A stretch of DNA of 64,000 bases, from NCBI GenBank assembly GCA_030431455.1, contig JAUIJE010000005.1:62001-126000 (forward strand). Reading direction: 5' to 3'. The notes beneath the pieces were generated by a model. The model was not told the origin of the DNA. It worked only from the letters and a program-made list of their open reading frames with translations, and did not search any database. Positions 8,894 through 19,218 of this stretch are shown piece after piece. The DNA is from a bacterium. GTDB taxonomy: Bacteria > Myxococcota > UBA727 > JAUIJE01. Within the stretch, counting starts at the first letter, position 1, and every line of letters starts with the position of its first letter. Made by a program: the position numbers and the translations under genes.

Positions 8894-11800
8894 ATGCGAC
8901 GCGCACTTTTCGTCCTCGGCACCGTCTTGCTCACCGCCGCCGCCGGGTCGGCCAGCCAAAGTCCCACCGGGGCGGCCAGCCCCGTGGTCCACCACGACCT
9001 CGTGGTGCACCTCGACCCCGCGGCGGGAACGCTGCGCGTGGTCGACGACATCACTTTGCCCACGCCGCCCGCGGGGGGCGAAGCCACCGCGACCCTCCAC
9101 GGCGACATGATCATCGCCGCCGGGCACAAGGGCACCGCCGCCGCTGCCGACGCCGCCCGCCCCCCCCGCCAGGGCGTGGTGCTCGCGGCCGAAGGCGGGC
9201 GCATCCACGTCGAGTACCACGGCCGCATCCACCACGAGCCCGAGACCCTCGCCTCGGACGCGGCGCGGTCTTTTTCGACCACCCCCGGCATCATCGATGC
9301 CCGCGGCGTGTACCTGGCGTCGTCGGCGGCGTGGTTCCCCCAGATTCACAACAATGCTCTTTACACCTACCGGCTCGAGGTCCGCGGGCTGCCCCCGGGC
9401 ATGCGCGCGTTCGCGTCGGGCACCGAGCAACCCACCGCGGGCGGCGTGCGGTTTGTGCGCCAAGACACCGTCGATGACATCGTGCTCGTGGCCGGGCCGT
9501 TTGTCGAGACCCGGGCGGAGGTGGACGGCGTCGAGGTCCTCACCCTGCTGCGGGAAAAAGACCCCGCCCTGAGCAGCCGGTACCTCGATGTGACCCGGCA
9601 ATACCTCACCCTCTACCGCAATCTCATTGGACCATACCCCTATGGTCGTTTCGCCCTCGTCGAGAACTTCTGGGAAACCGGGTACGGCATGCCAGAGTTC
9701 ACCCTCCTCGGGCCGAAGGTCATCCGGTTCCCGTTCATTCTCCACTCGTCGTATCCCCATGAGCTGTTGCACAACTGGTGGGGCAACGGGGTGTACCTGC
9801 CCCCCTTCGGCGACAACTGGGCCGAGGGCCTGACCGCCTACCTCGCCGACCACCTGGTCAAGGAGATGCGCGGACAAGGGGCCATGCACCGGCGGGACCT
9901 TCTCGTGCGGTACCGCGACCACGTCGACGCCGATCACGATTTCGCCATTCGCACCTTCACCGGGCGGCGCTCCCCTGCCTCGGAGGCGGTGGGCTATGGC
10001 AAGACCACCATGATGTTCCACATGCTCCGGCGCCGCCTGGGCGACGAAGCGTTCAAGCAGGGGCTGCGCACCCTCGCCCGGGATCGGATGTTTCAACGCA
10101 CCACCTTCGCCGACGTGCAGCGGGCGTTCGAGCGCGCATCGAGCCAAAAGCTCGACCGGTTCTTCACCGATTGGGCCGACACCGTGGGCGCGCCCGCCAT
10201 CGGCTGGTCGGGGGTGCAAGCCGCCCGCGACCCCCGCGGCACCTGGACCGCCACCGTCGGGTTGCGGCAGGGCGGGACCCCACATGTGTACGACCTGGAT
10301 GTTCCAGTTGCACTGACATTGGCCAACGGTGACACCGTGTACAAGAGCGTGCGCCTCGACCGCCCGGCGGTGGAGGCGCGGTTCGAGGTCGCGGCCCGCC
10401 CGCTGCGCGCGGACATCGACCCCCAGTACGACGTGTTCCGCCGGGTGTACCGGACCGAGGTGCCGCCGAGCCTGTCGCGCGTGCTCGGCGACCAGCGCAT
10501 CCTGTTCGTGCGGCCTTCGGTGAGCAGCGCCGAGGAACAAAAGACCATCGCCGCGCTGATCAAAGCCTGGTGCCCGGGCCGCGACTGCGCCCAGGTCACC
10601 GACAAGTCGTTCACGGGGTGGCCCCCGGACCGGGCGGTGGTGGTGCTCGGCTACCAAAACCTCCTGCGCGGCGCCGCGGTGGTCGGGGCCAAACGCTTCG
10701 GGGCCATCCTCGACGACGTGCGGTTTGAGCTCGACCGGCGCCGGCGGCTGTTCAACGCGGAGCACTCGGTGGTGCTCGCCCTCGAGCACCCCACCACCGC
10801 CGACCGCGGGATGCTGTTCGTGGGGGCGGTGAGCCCGGTCGCGCTGGGCAACCTCGCGCGCAAGCTGCCGCACTACGGCAAGTACAGCGCGCTGGCCTTC
10901 GCCGGCGACGAGGCCGACAACCGCCTCAAGCACGTGTGGGAACCGGTGGGCTCCCCGCTGTCGGTCCCGTTTTCCCCCGACGGGACCGCGGCCGTGCGCG
11001 GGCCCGAGGACAGGGCCCCCCTCGCCGAGCTCCCGCCGCCGTTCGACGGGGCGCGCATGCTCAGTCTGGTCAAGACCCTGAGCAACCCCGCCCTCGGTGG
11101 TCGCGCCACCGGCACCCCGGGCTACGACCGCGCGCTCCAGGCCGCGGAGGCGGCGGCGCCGGGCCGGACCACCCGGCAGTGTTTTGCCCACCAACAAAAA
11201 CAGGCCTGCAATCTCATTGTCTCACTCCCCGGCAAAGACCCCGGCAAGCCGCGCATCGTGCTCGGGGCCCACCTCGACCACTTGGGCAAGACCGCGGCCG
11301 GCCTGCACCCCGGTGCCAATGACAATGCATCCGGCGTGGCGGTGGCGCTCGAGGTCGCGACCCAGCTCTCGCGGGAAGAGCCCGGCCTGCGCCCGGTGGA
11401 CGTGGTGCTGTTCGCGGGGGAGGAGCTCGGCCGGCTCGGCGCCACCCACTACGTCAAGACCGTGGGCGCCGACCAGGTCGTGGCGATGATGAACCTCGAC
11501 GTGGTGGGCCAGCGCACCGGGGACGCGTTCGTGGTGCTCGGCGCGGAGTCGGCGATGGAGTGGCCACACATTTTTCGGGGGGTCACGTTCGTCACCGGTA
11601 TCAAGACCGAGATCGGCACCGCGGGATTGGACAGCAGCGACCACGTGAGCTTTTCCACCGCGGGGGTGCCGGCGGTACAGCTCTTTTCCGGCCCCTACGC
11701 CGCCTACCACAAGCCAGGCGACGGCGTGGGCGAGGTCAACGAGAGGTCGCTGGTCGAGGCCGCGGTGATCACCAAGGAGGTGCTCGCCTACCTCCGTGAC

Positions 11801-12130
11801 CGGCCCGCGCCGCTCACCGCCCAGGGCGGCGTGAATGCCTCGCCCGCCCGCCCGGCGCCGGGCGCCCGTCCTGTCACATTTGGGGCGGTGCCGGACTTTT
11901 CGTTCCGGGGCGAGGGCATCAAGCTGTATGGCGTCGGGCAAGACACACCCGCCGCGCAGGCGGGCTTGCAAAAGGGCGACCTGCTGGTGTCGTTTGGTGG
12001 GGTCAAGCTGCGCAACCTTCGGCAGTTCAGCTTCTTGCTGCGCAAGCACCAACCCGGCGACGAGGTCGAGGTCGTGGCCCAGCGGGGGGCCGAGACCCTC
12101 CGGGTCCGGGTCAAGCTGATCGCGCCCTGA
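8894..12130 (+). CDS. secreted M1-like aminopeptidase fused to M28 peptidase and PDZ domain
   Basis: 1078 residues. The ATG at 8894 has GGGAG upstream and begins a Sec signal peptide (MRRALFVLGTVLLTAAAGSA). The first half is an M1-like metallopeptidase with HELLH at residues 289-293 and a third zinc ligand Glu at 311 in NWAEGLTAYLADH; the usual GAMEN exopeptidase motif is replaced by ENFWETGYGMPEF. The second part is an M28 Zn aminopeptidase: GAHLDH (His793), GANDNASG, FAGEELG (Glu843/844), MNLDVVG and the SSDH His. A C-terminal PDZ domain (about 995-1078, GVGQDTPAAQAGLQKGDLL) follows. It probably degrades peptides in periplasm or medium. Two catalytic units in one chain are unusual. Confidence 0.85.
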   Translation: MRRALFVLGTVLLTAAAGSASQSPTGAASPVVHHDLVVHLDPAAGTLRVVDDITLPTPPAGGEATATLHGDMIIAAGHKGTAAAADAARPPRQGVVLAAEGGRIHVEYHGRIHHEPETLASDAARSFSTTPGIIDARGVYLASSAAWFPQIHNNALYTYRLEVRGLPPGMRAFASGTEQPTAGGVRFVRQDTVDDIVLVAGPFVETRAEVDGVEVLTLLREKDPALSSRYLDVTRQYLTLYRNLIGPYPYGRFALVENFWETGYGMPEFTLLGPKVIRFPFILHSSYPHELLHNWWGNGVYLPPFGDNWAEGLTAYLADHLVKEMRGQGAMHRRDLLVRYRDHVDADHDFAIRTFTGRRSPASEAVGYGKTTMMFHMLRRRLGDEAFKQGLRTLARDRMFQRTTFADVQRAFERASSQKLDRFFTDWADTVGAPAIGWSGVQAARDPRGTWTATVGLRQGGTPHVYDLDVPVALTLANGDTVYKSVRLDRPAVEARFEVAARPLRADIDPQYDVFRRVYRTEVPPSLSRVLGDQRILFVRPSVSSAEEQKTIAALIKAWCPGRDCAQVTDKSFTGWPPDRAVVVLGYQNLLRGAAVVGAKRFGAILDDVRFELDRRRRLFNAEHSVVLALEHPTTADRGMLFVGAVSPVALGNLARKLPHYGKYSALAFAGDEADNRLKHVWEPVGSPLSVPFSPDGTAAVRGPEDRAPLAELPPPFDGARMLSLVKTLSNPALGGRATGTPGYDRALQAAEAAAPGRTTRQCFAHQQKQACNLIVSLPGKDPGKPRIVLGAHLDHLGKTAAGLHPGANDNASGVAVALEVATQLSREEPGLRPVDVVLFAGEELGRLGATHYVKTVGADQVVAMMNLDVVGQRTGDAFVVLGAESAMEWPHIFRGVTFVTGIKTEIGTAGLDSSDHVSFSTAGVPAVQLFSGPYAAYHKPGDGVGEVNERSLVEAAVITKEVLAYLRDRPAPLTAQGGVNASPARPAPGARPVTFGAVPDFSFRGEGIKLYGVGQDTPAAQAGLQKGDLLVSFGGVKLRNLRQFSFLLRKHQPGDEVEVVAQRGAETLRVRVKLIAP

Positions 12131-12198
12131 CGCGTCCGGTCGTCGGGGACCGTCCCTCGTCTGACGGCCCCGGGCCCAAACTGGCGCCGGCCGGGCCC

Positions 12199-12951
12199 AT
12201 GTTTCACAATGTGGTCATGGACAATGCCGCGTTCACCGAAGCCTTGTTGCAGGTCATGGAGCGAAAGCACCATTGGGCCTGGCCCCTGTTCACCTCCGGC
12301 CAGGTCAAAAAGGAGCGCCTGCACGTCCACCTCGAGCAAGAGTACGAGACGTACGTGCGCGACTTCCCGGTGTTCATTGGCAATGCTTATGTGCAGTGCC
12401 CCATCGCCGAGGTGCGGCGCGACCTCGCGGAGAACCTGTACGAGGAAGAGACCGGCGGCCTGTCCGCGGGGCGGCCCCACCCCGAGCTGTTCTTGGAGTA
12501 CCCGCGCGGGCTGGGGTTCGACCTCGCCCGGTTTCAGCGGGTCACGCTCCTCCCCGGCGCGCTCGCCTACCGCGCGTTCCTCGACGACGCGACCCGCAAC
12601 CGGGGCTGGGAAGCGGCCCTGTGCGTGACCACGATCTTCATCGAGGGCACGCCCTACGAACGCGGCGAAATCGACGCACAGGCCAAGAAGCGCCCCGCCC
12701 CGCCCTTGTCCGAACACCCCTTGGTCAAACACTACGGGCTGCCCGAGGCCCACCTCGCGCTCACCAAGGCCCACCGGGCGGTGGAGGGCGATCACCGGGC
12801 CGCGGCCTGGCGCATGGCGTCCGGCCACATCCAAGGCGCGGCCCGGGACCGCGCGGTCTCGACCATGGAAGAAGCCCTGGTGCACTGGCAGCGCTACCGC
12901 GACGACGTGGCCGAGGCCTGCGGGTTGTCGCGGGACATGCTCGCGGCCTGA
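12199..12951 (+). CDS. heme-oxygenase-like iron-dependent redox enzyme (TENA/PqqC fold)
   Basis: 250 residues, all-helical, matching the heme-oxygenase-like oxidase family (PqqC, CADD, UndA, SznF relatives). Visible signatures are ENLYEEETGG followed by a His (RPHPELF) and the late helix AHRAVEGDHRAAA, which fit the Glu/His and Asp-x-x-His metal ligands of diiron members. A second in-frame ATG at 12217 (MDNAAFTEALL) is equally likely; neither has a clear Shine-Dalgarno sequence. The gene stands alone: no radical-SAM, NRPS or PQQ gene is nearby, so the substrate cannot be guessed. It ends tail-to-tail with the zinc-ribbon gene. Confidence 0.72.
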   Translation: MFHNVVMDNAAFTEALLQVMERKHHWAWPLFTSGQVKKERLHVHLEQEYETYVRDFPVFIGNAYVQCPIAEVRRDLAENLYEEETGGLSAGRPHPELFLEYPRGLGFDLARFQRVTLLPGALAYRAFLDDATRNRGWEAALCVTTIFIEGTPYERGEIDAQAKKRPAPPLSEHPLVKHYGLPEAHLALTKAHRAVEGDHRAAAWRMASGHIQGAARDRAVSTMEEALVHWQRYRDDVAEACGLSRDMLAA

Positions 12952-12967
12952 GCGTCGGGCTCAGGCC
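12945..12967. terminator. hairpin spanning both stop codons of a convergent gene pair
   Basis: A perfect 9-bp inverted repeat, GGCCTGAGC (12945-12953) and GCTCAGGCC (12959-12967), with loop GTCGG. The plus-strand stop TGA (12949-12951) lies in the left arm and the minus-strand stop (12961-12963) in the right arm. No U-tract follows, so this may protect 3' ends or act bidirectionally rather than be a classic intrinsic terminator. Confidence 0.5.
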
Positions 12968-13167
12968 TCCACGAACCGAGGCTTGCCGCCCCCGTCGCGC
13001 ACCCGGAAGTGTGCGCCACAATAGAAACACATCACCTGATCGCCGACCCGAAATCCCTCGTCGTGGGGGTTGTTGGCGTTGCAATCCGGACAATCAAACT
13101 CGGTAAAGCGGCGCCCGGTGCGCTCCTCGCGGATGTCGTCATCGTCGTCAAAATGCCGGTCTCGCAC
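12961..13167 (-). CDS. small zinc-ribbon protein
   Basis: 68 residues. The N-terminus is highly acidic (HFDDDDDIREE) and is followed by two CxxC knuckles (FDCPDCNANN and VMCFYCGAHF) that would bind one zinc. It starts at GTG 13167 with GGGGAGAG just upstream, 9 nt after the stop of the Ser/Thr kinase gene, so it is probably on the kinase transcript. Role unknown; small ribbons of this type usually bind protein or nucleic acid. Confidence 0.7.
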   Translation of the reverse strand: MRDRHFDDDDDIREERTGRRFTEFDCPDCNANNPHDEGFRVGDQVMCFYCGAHFRVRDGGGKPRFVEA

Positions 13168-13176
13168 CGCTCTCCC

Positions 13177-16440
<3,264 letters not shown>

Positions 16441-16463
16441 GTCCACCTTCCGGGGCGTGCCGG

Positions 16464-16492
16464 ATTGTAGGTGTACCCCCCTGCCCGGTCAA
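16464..16492 (-). promoter_or_regulatory. sigma-70 promoter of the Ser/Thr kinase gene
   Basis: On the minus strand TTGACC (16492-16487), a 17-nt spacer and TACAAT (16469-16464) give a near-consensus housekeeping promoter. The start of transcription would be near 16457, leaving a leader of about 17 nt that contains GGAAGG before ATG 16440. It is back-to-back with the promoter of the small gene at 16545. Confidence 0.72.
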
Positions 16493-16508
16493 AGGCCCGC
16501 CAAATCGC

Positions 16509-16538
16509 TTGTGGCGCCCAGTTCAACAGGGCTACCGT
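16509..16538 (+). promoter_or_regulatory. promoter for a probably leaderless mRNA
   Basis: TTGTGG (16509-16514), 18-nt spacer, TACCGT (16533-16538). The start ATG of the downstream gene is at 16545, exactly where transcription would begin, and no Shine-Dalgarno sequence precedes it, so the transcript is probably leaderless. Confidence 0.5.
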
Positions 16539-16544
16539 CCTGCC

Positions 16545-16892
16545 ATGATCAACGAAGACGAAGGCCGGGCGATCTTGAAAGATGTGTTTTCGTCGCGGGG
16601 CTACGAGGTCCTGGAGTCCTACGAGTTCGTCGAGGGCGGGATCACGTTCGAAGCCGACGGCTGGGACCCCTCGGCCCGGGTCGGGTACGAGTACATGACC
16701 ATGTCCGAGCAAGACCACGAGGACCTGGAGCCGGACACCTTGCTCCGGCTCAACGAGTGGACCGACGCGGGCAAGCTCGCCTTCTTGTTCATCGACGAGA
16801 CCGACATCGAAGACGGCGACGACCTGGCCCAGAAAGCCCACGGCTTTTTGGACGCGGTGGAGAAGCGCCGGGGCAAAAAACCCGCCCGATAA
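16545..16892 (+). CDS. small acidic protein of unknown function
   Basis: 115 residues from ATG 16545 (MINEDEGRAILKDVF). The sequence is acidic and alpha/beta in character, with no signal peptide or membrane segment; conspicuous blocks are EADGWDPSARVGYEYMT and FLFIDETDIEDGDDLAQ. I recognise no family. The gene is transcribed divergently from the kinase gene and ends 26 nt from the convergent Cys-repeat lipoprotein gene; a minus-strand terminator is embedded in its last codons. Confidence 0.65.
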   Translation: MINEDEGRAILKDVFSSRGYEVLESYEFVEGGITFEADGWDPSARVGYEYMTMSEQDHEDLEPDTLLRLNEWTDAGKLAFLFIDETDIEDGDDLAQKAHGFLDAVEKRRGKKPAR

Positions 16893-16905
16893 CGTCCCGG
16901 GCGGG
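16875..16905 (-). terminator. intrinsic terminator of the Cys-repeat lipoprotein gene
   Basis: Read on the minus strand, CCCGCCCG (16905-16898), a 9-nt loop and CGGGCGGG (16888-16881) form an 8-bp GC-only stem followed at once by six T (16880-16875). It lies 14 nt past the lipoprotein stop at 16919 and overlaps the 3' end of the plus-strand gene at 16545-16892. Confidence 0.8.
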
Positions 16906-16918
16906 CCCCCCGCTCCCC

Positions 16919-17530
16919 TCAATCGCAGTGCACGATTTCGCTGGGGTTGCCCCCGCGCCGCAACACCTGCACGGCACAGCGCACGTCGCTGACGTCGCTG
17001 CAGTGCACGAGCTGGGCGGGACTGTGGCCGGCTTCGAGCAAGGCCACCGCGCACTGCCGGTTGGCGCCGCCGCAATGCACCAGCTGCGAAGCGCTGTGGC
17101 CGGCGGCGAGCAGCGCACTTTTGCACGTCGTCCGGCCGCGGGGACGCGGCCCGCGCGGCGCCGGCGCCGCGGTCTCGGTGTGCACCGTGCGCCGTTCAGT
17201 CACATTGACGTTGAAGTCGACGGCCATGCCGTTCAGTCCCGCCGACACCTGGTGGCGCTCGCCGCCTTCGTCGATGTTCACGTCCATGCGCACCCCGCCA
17301 GGACCGGTGTGCACCCCCACCTGGCCGGGCGCGGGGGGCGCATCGCCCACCTTGGCCCGCCCGCGCCGCTTCTTCGCCGCCCGTTTGGGGCTGCGCTGGT
17401 CCCGGGGGGCGGCCGCGCCGGGCGCCTCGGCCACGATCACCGCCTCGCGGTCGCCGGCCGAGAGTTCGGTCGGGTTGTCGGAACACGCGGCCACCGCCGC
17501 CAACAGGGGAAGAACCATCCAAGTACGCAT
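16919..17530 (-). CDS. lipoprotein with three Cys-bounded C-terminal repeats
   Basis: 203 residues. ATG 17530 follows AAGGAGGT. A signal peptide ends at a lipobox (LLAAVAAC, Cys17). A basic stretch (RSPKRAAKKRRGRAK), Gly-rich and beta-prone parts follow. The last 70 residues contain three tandem units of about 20 residues with the pattern Cys-x2-ALLxAGHSxxQLVHC: CKSALLAAGHSASQLVHC, CAVALLEAGHSPAQLVHC and CAVQVLRRGGNPSEIVHC. Each begins and ends with Cys, suggesting three helical hairpins closed by disulfides. I recognise no family. It lies downstream of comM on the same strand but has its own ribosome site and terminator. Confidence 0.75.
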   Translation of the reverse strand: MRTWMVLPLLAAVAACSDNPTELSAGDREAVIVAEAPGAAAPRDQRSPKRAAKKRRGRAKVGDAPPAPGQVGVHTGPGGVRMDVNIDEGGERHQVSAGLNGMAVDFNVNVTERRTVHTETAAPAPRGPRPRGRTTCKSALLAAGHSASQLVHCGGANRQCAVALLEAGHSPAQLVHCSDVSDVRCAVQVLRRGGNPSEIVHCD

Positions 17531-17609
17531 TTTGACCTCCTTGCGCCCAGTCCTACGCGGGCGGTCCGGCTTGGGCCCCAAATTCGACCGAAAACCTGCT
17601 GACACCGGG

Positions 17610-19130
17610 TCAAGCCGCTTGGGCGGTGGCGGTGCTGACCGTCCGGTACTGGAGCGCTTCGGCCACATGATCGGCCGTGACCGCCTCGACGCCGGCCAGA
17701 TCCGCGATGGTGCGCGCGATGCGCAACACCCGGTCGTGCCCCCGCGCGCTCAGGCCCAACCGGTCGGCCGCGACGAGCAGCAAGCGCTGGCTCTCGTCGT
17801 CGAGAGCGCACGCCTGGTGCAGCGCCCCCACCGCGAGGTGGGCGTTGGCTTGTCCGGCCCGGGCCCATTGCCGGTCGCGGGCCGCCCGCACCCGGCGTCG
17901 CACCGCGCGCGTGGCCTCCCCGGTGGGGGCGTCGGCCAAGCGACCAGGCTCCACCGCGGCCACATGAACGTGCATGTCGATGCGGTCGAGCAGCGGCCCG
18001 CTCAACCGGCTGCGGTACCGCTCGACCGTTTGGGGGGCACAACGACACCGCCCCCGCCCGCTCCCGAGCATGCCGCAGGGACAAGGATTCATCGCCGCCA
18101 CCAGCATCGCCGCGGCCGGATAGCGCACAGTGGCATTGGCACGGCTGAGCACCACCTCGCCGGACTCCAGCGGCTGGCGCAGCGCCTCCAACGTGGCCCG
18201 GGCAAACTCGGGCAGCTCGTCGAGGAACAACACCCCGCGGTGGGCGAGGCTGATCTCGCCCGCGCGCGGAATGCCCGCCCCGCCCCCCACCAACCCCGAC
18301 GGCGTGGTCGAGTGGTGGGGGGCGCGAAAGGGCCGCTCGCAGGCCAAGCCTTCGCCGATGTTGAGCCCCGCGGCCGACTGGATGCGCGTGACCTCGAGGG
18401 CTTCGTCCTCGGTGAGCGGCGGGAGGATGCCGGGCAACCGCCGGGCGAGCATGGTCTTGCCTGCCCCCGGCGGCCCGCTCATCAACAGGTTGTGGGCCCC
18501 GGCGGCCGCGATCTCCAAGGCCCGCTTGGCCGCGGACTGGCCCCGCACCTCGCGCAGGTCCGGCCCCACCGGGCGGGCGGCCCGGGCCCGCCGCGCCGCC
18601 CGCGGCGCGTACGCCTCGTCGCCGGTGGTCAAAAACGACACCGCGTCCTCGAGCGAGGCCGGACAATGTACCTTCATCCGCGACGCGAGCGCGGCCTCGG
18701 GGCCGTTGGCGGGGGGCACGAGCACCCGGCGCAACCCGAGCTGGCGGGCCGCTTCCACCGCGGCCAACACCCCTCGCACCGGGCGCAAGCCCCCCGACAA
18801 TGAAAGCTCCCCGAGAATGAGCACGCCCTCGAGGCGATCGGGCGCGATCACCCGGTCCGCGGCCAACAGCGCCAAGGCCACCGCGAGATCGAGCCCGGTG
18901 CCGTCTTTTCTGACGTGGGCGGGCGCGAGGTTCACCGAGATGCGGCCCGCGGGGAACACATAGCCGGCGTTGGTGATCGCGGTCTGGACCCGGACCCGGG
19001 CTTCGCGCACCGCGGCCTCGGCCAGGCCCACCGTGGTGAAGCTGGGCAGCCCCCCCGAGATGTCGGCCTCGACCTCGACGATGGCCGCGTCCACCCCGAG
19101 CGGGGTCGCGGAAAAAGCGCGCAGATGCAT
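17610..19130 (-). CDS. comM: ComM/YifB-type Mg-chelatase-like AAA ATPase
   Basis: 506 residues, the normal length for the family. ATG 19130 has an excellent ribosome site (AGGAGGGACA). The N-terminus is the ChlI-like fold (MHLRAFSATPLGVDAAIVEVE...GLPSFTTVGLAEAAVREARVR). Walker A is GPPGAGKTM (about residue 220) and Walker B is GVLFLDELPEF. The Cys-rich MNPCPCGMLGSGRGRCRCAP segment and a C-terminal Mg-chelatase helix bundle follow. ComM is a hexameric branch-migration helicase that extends heteroduplex during natural transformation and recombination. No other competence genes lie in the window. Confidence 0.92.
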   Translation of the reverse strand: MHLRAFSATPLGVDAAIVEVEADISGGLPSFTTVGLAEAAVREARVRVQTAITNAGYVFPAGRISVNLAPAHVRKDGTGLDLAVALALLAADRVIAPDRLEGVLILGELSLSGGLRPVRGVLAAVEAARQLGLRRVLVPPANGPEAALASRMKVHCPASLEDAVSFLTTGDEAYAPRAARRARAARPVGPDLREVRGQSAAKRALEIAAAGAHNLLMSGPPGAGKTMLARRLPGILPPLTEDEALEVTRIQSAAGLNIGEGLACERPFRAPHHSTTPSGLVGGGAGIPRAGEISLAHRGVLFLDELPEFARATLEALRQPLESGEVVLSRANATVRYPAAAMLVAAMNPCPCGMLGSGRGRCRCAPQTVERYRSRLSGPLLDRIDMHVHVAAVEPGRLADAPTGEATRAVRRRVRAARDRQWARAGQANAHLAVGALHQACALDDESQRLLLVAADRLGLSARGHDRVLRIARTIADLAGVEAVTADHVAEALQYRTVSTATAQAA

Positions 19131-19218
19131 TGTCCCTCCTGTCCCGGTCGCCGCGCGTGAACGCGGCGCCGTCGCTTGTCGCTTGTGTGGGTTGCAAACC
19201 CTCTGCCAAGATGAACCG

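Noticed and set aside
12199-13167. Natural-product cluster around the heme-oxygenase-like enzyme
   Set aside because: The neighbours are a peptidase, a zinc ribbon and a kinase; no NRPS, PKS, radical-SAM or transporter genes accompany it.
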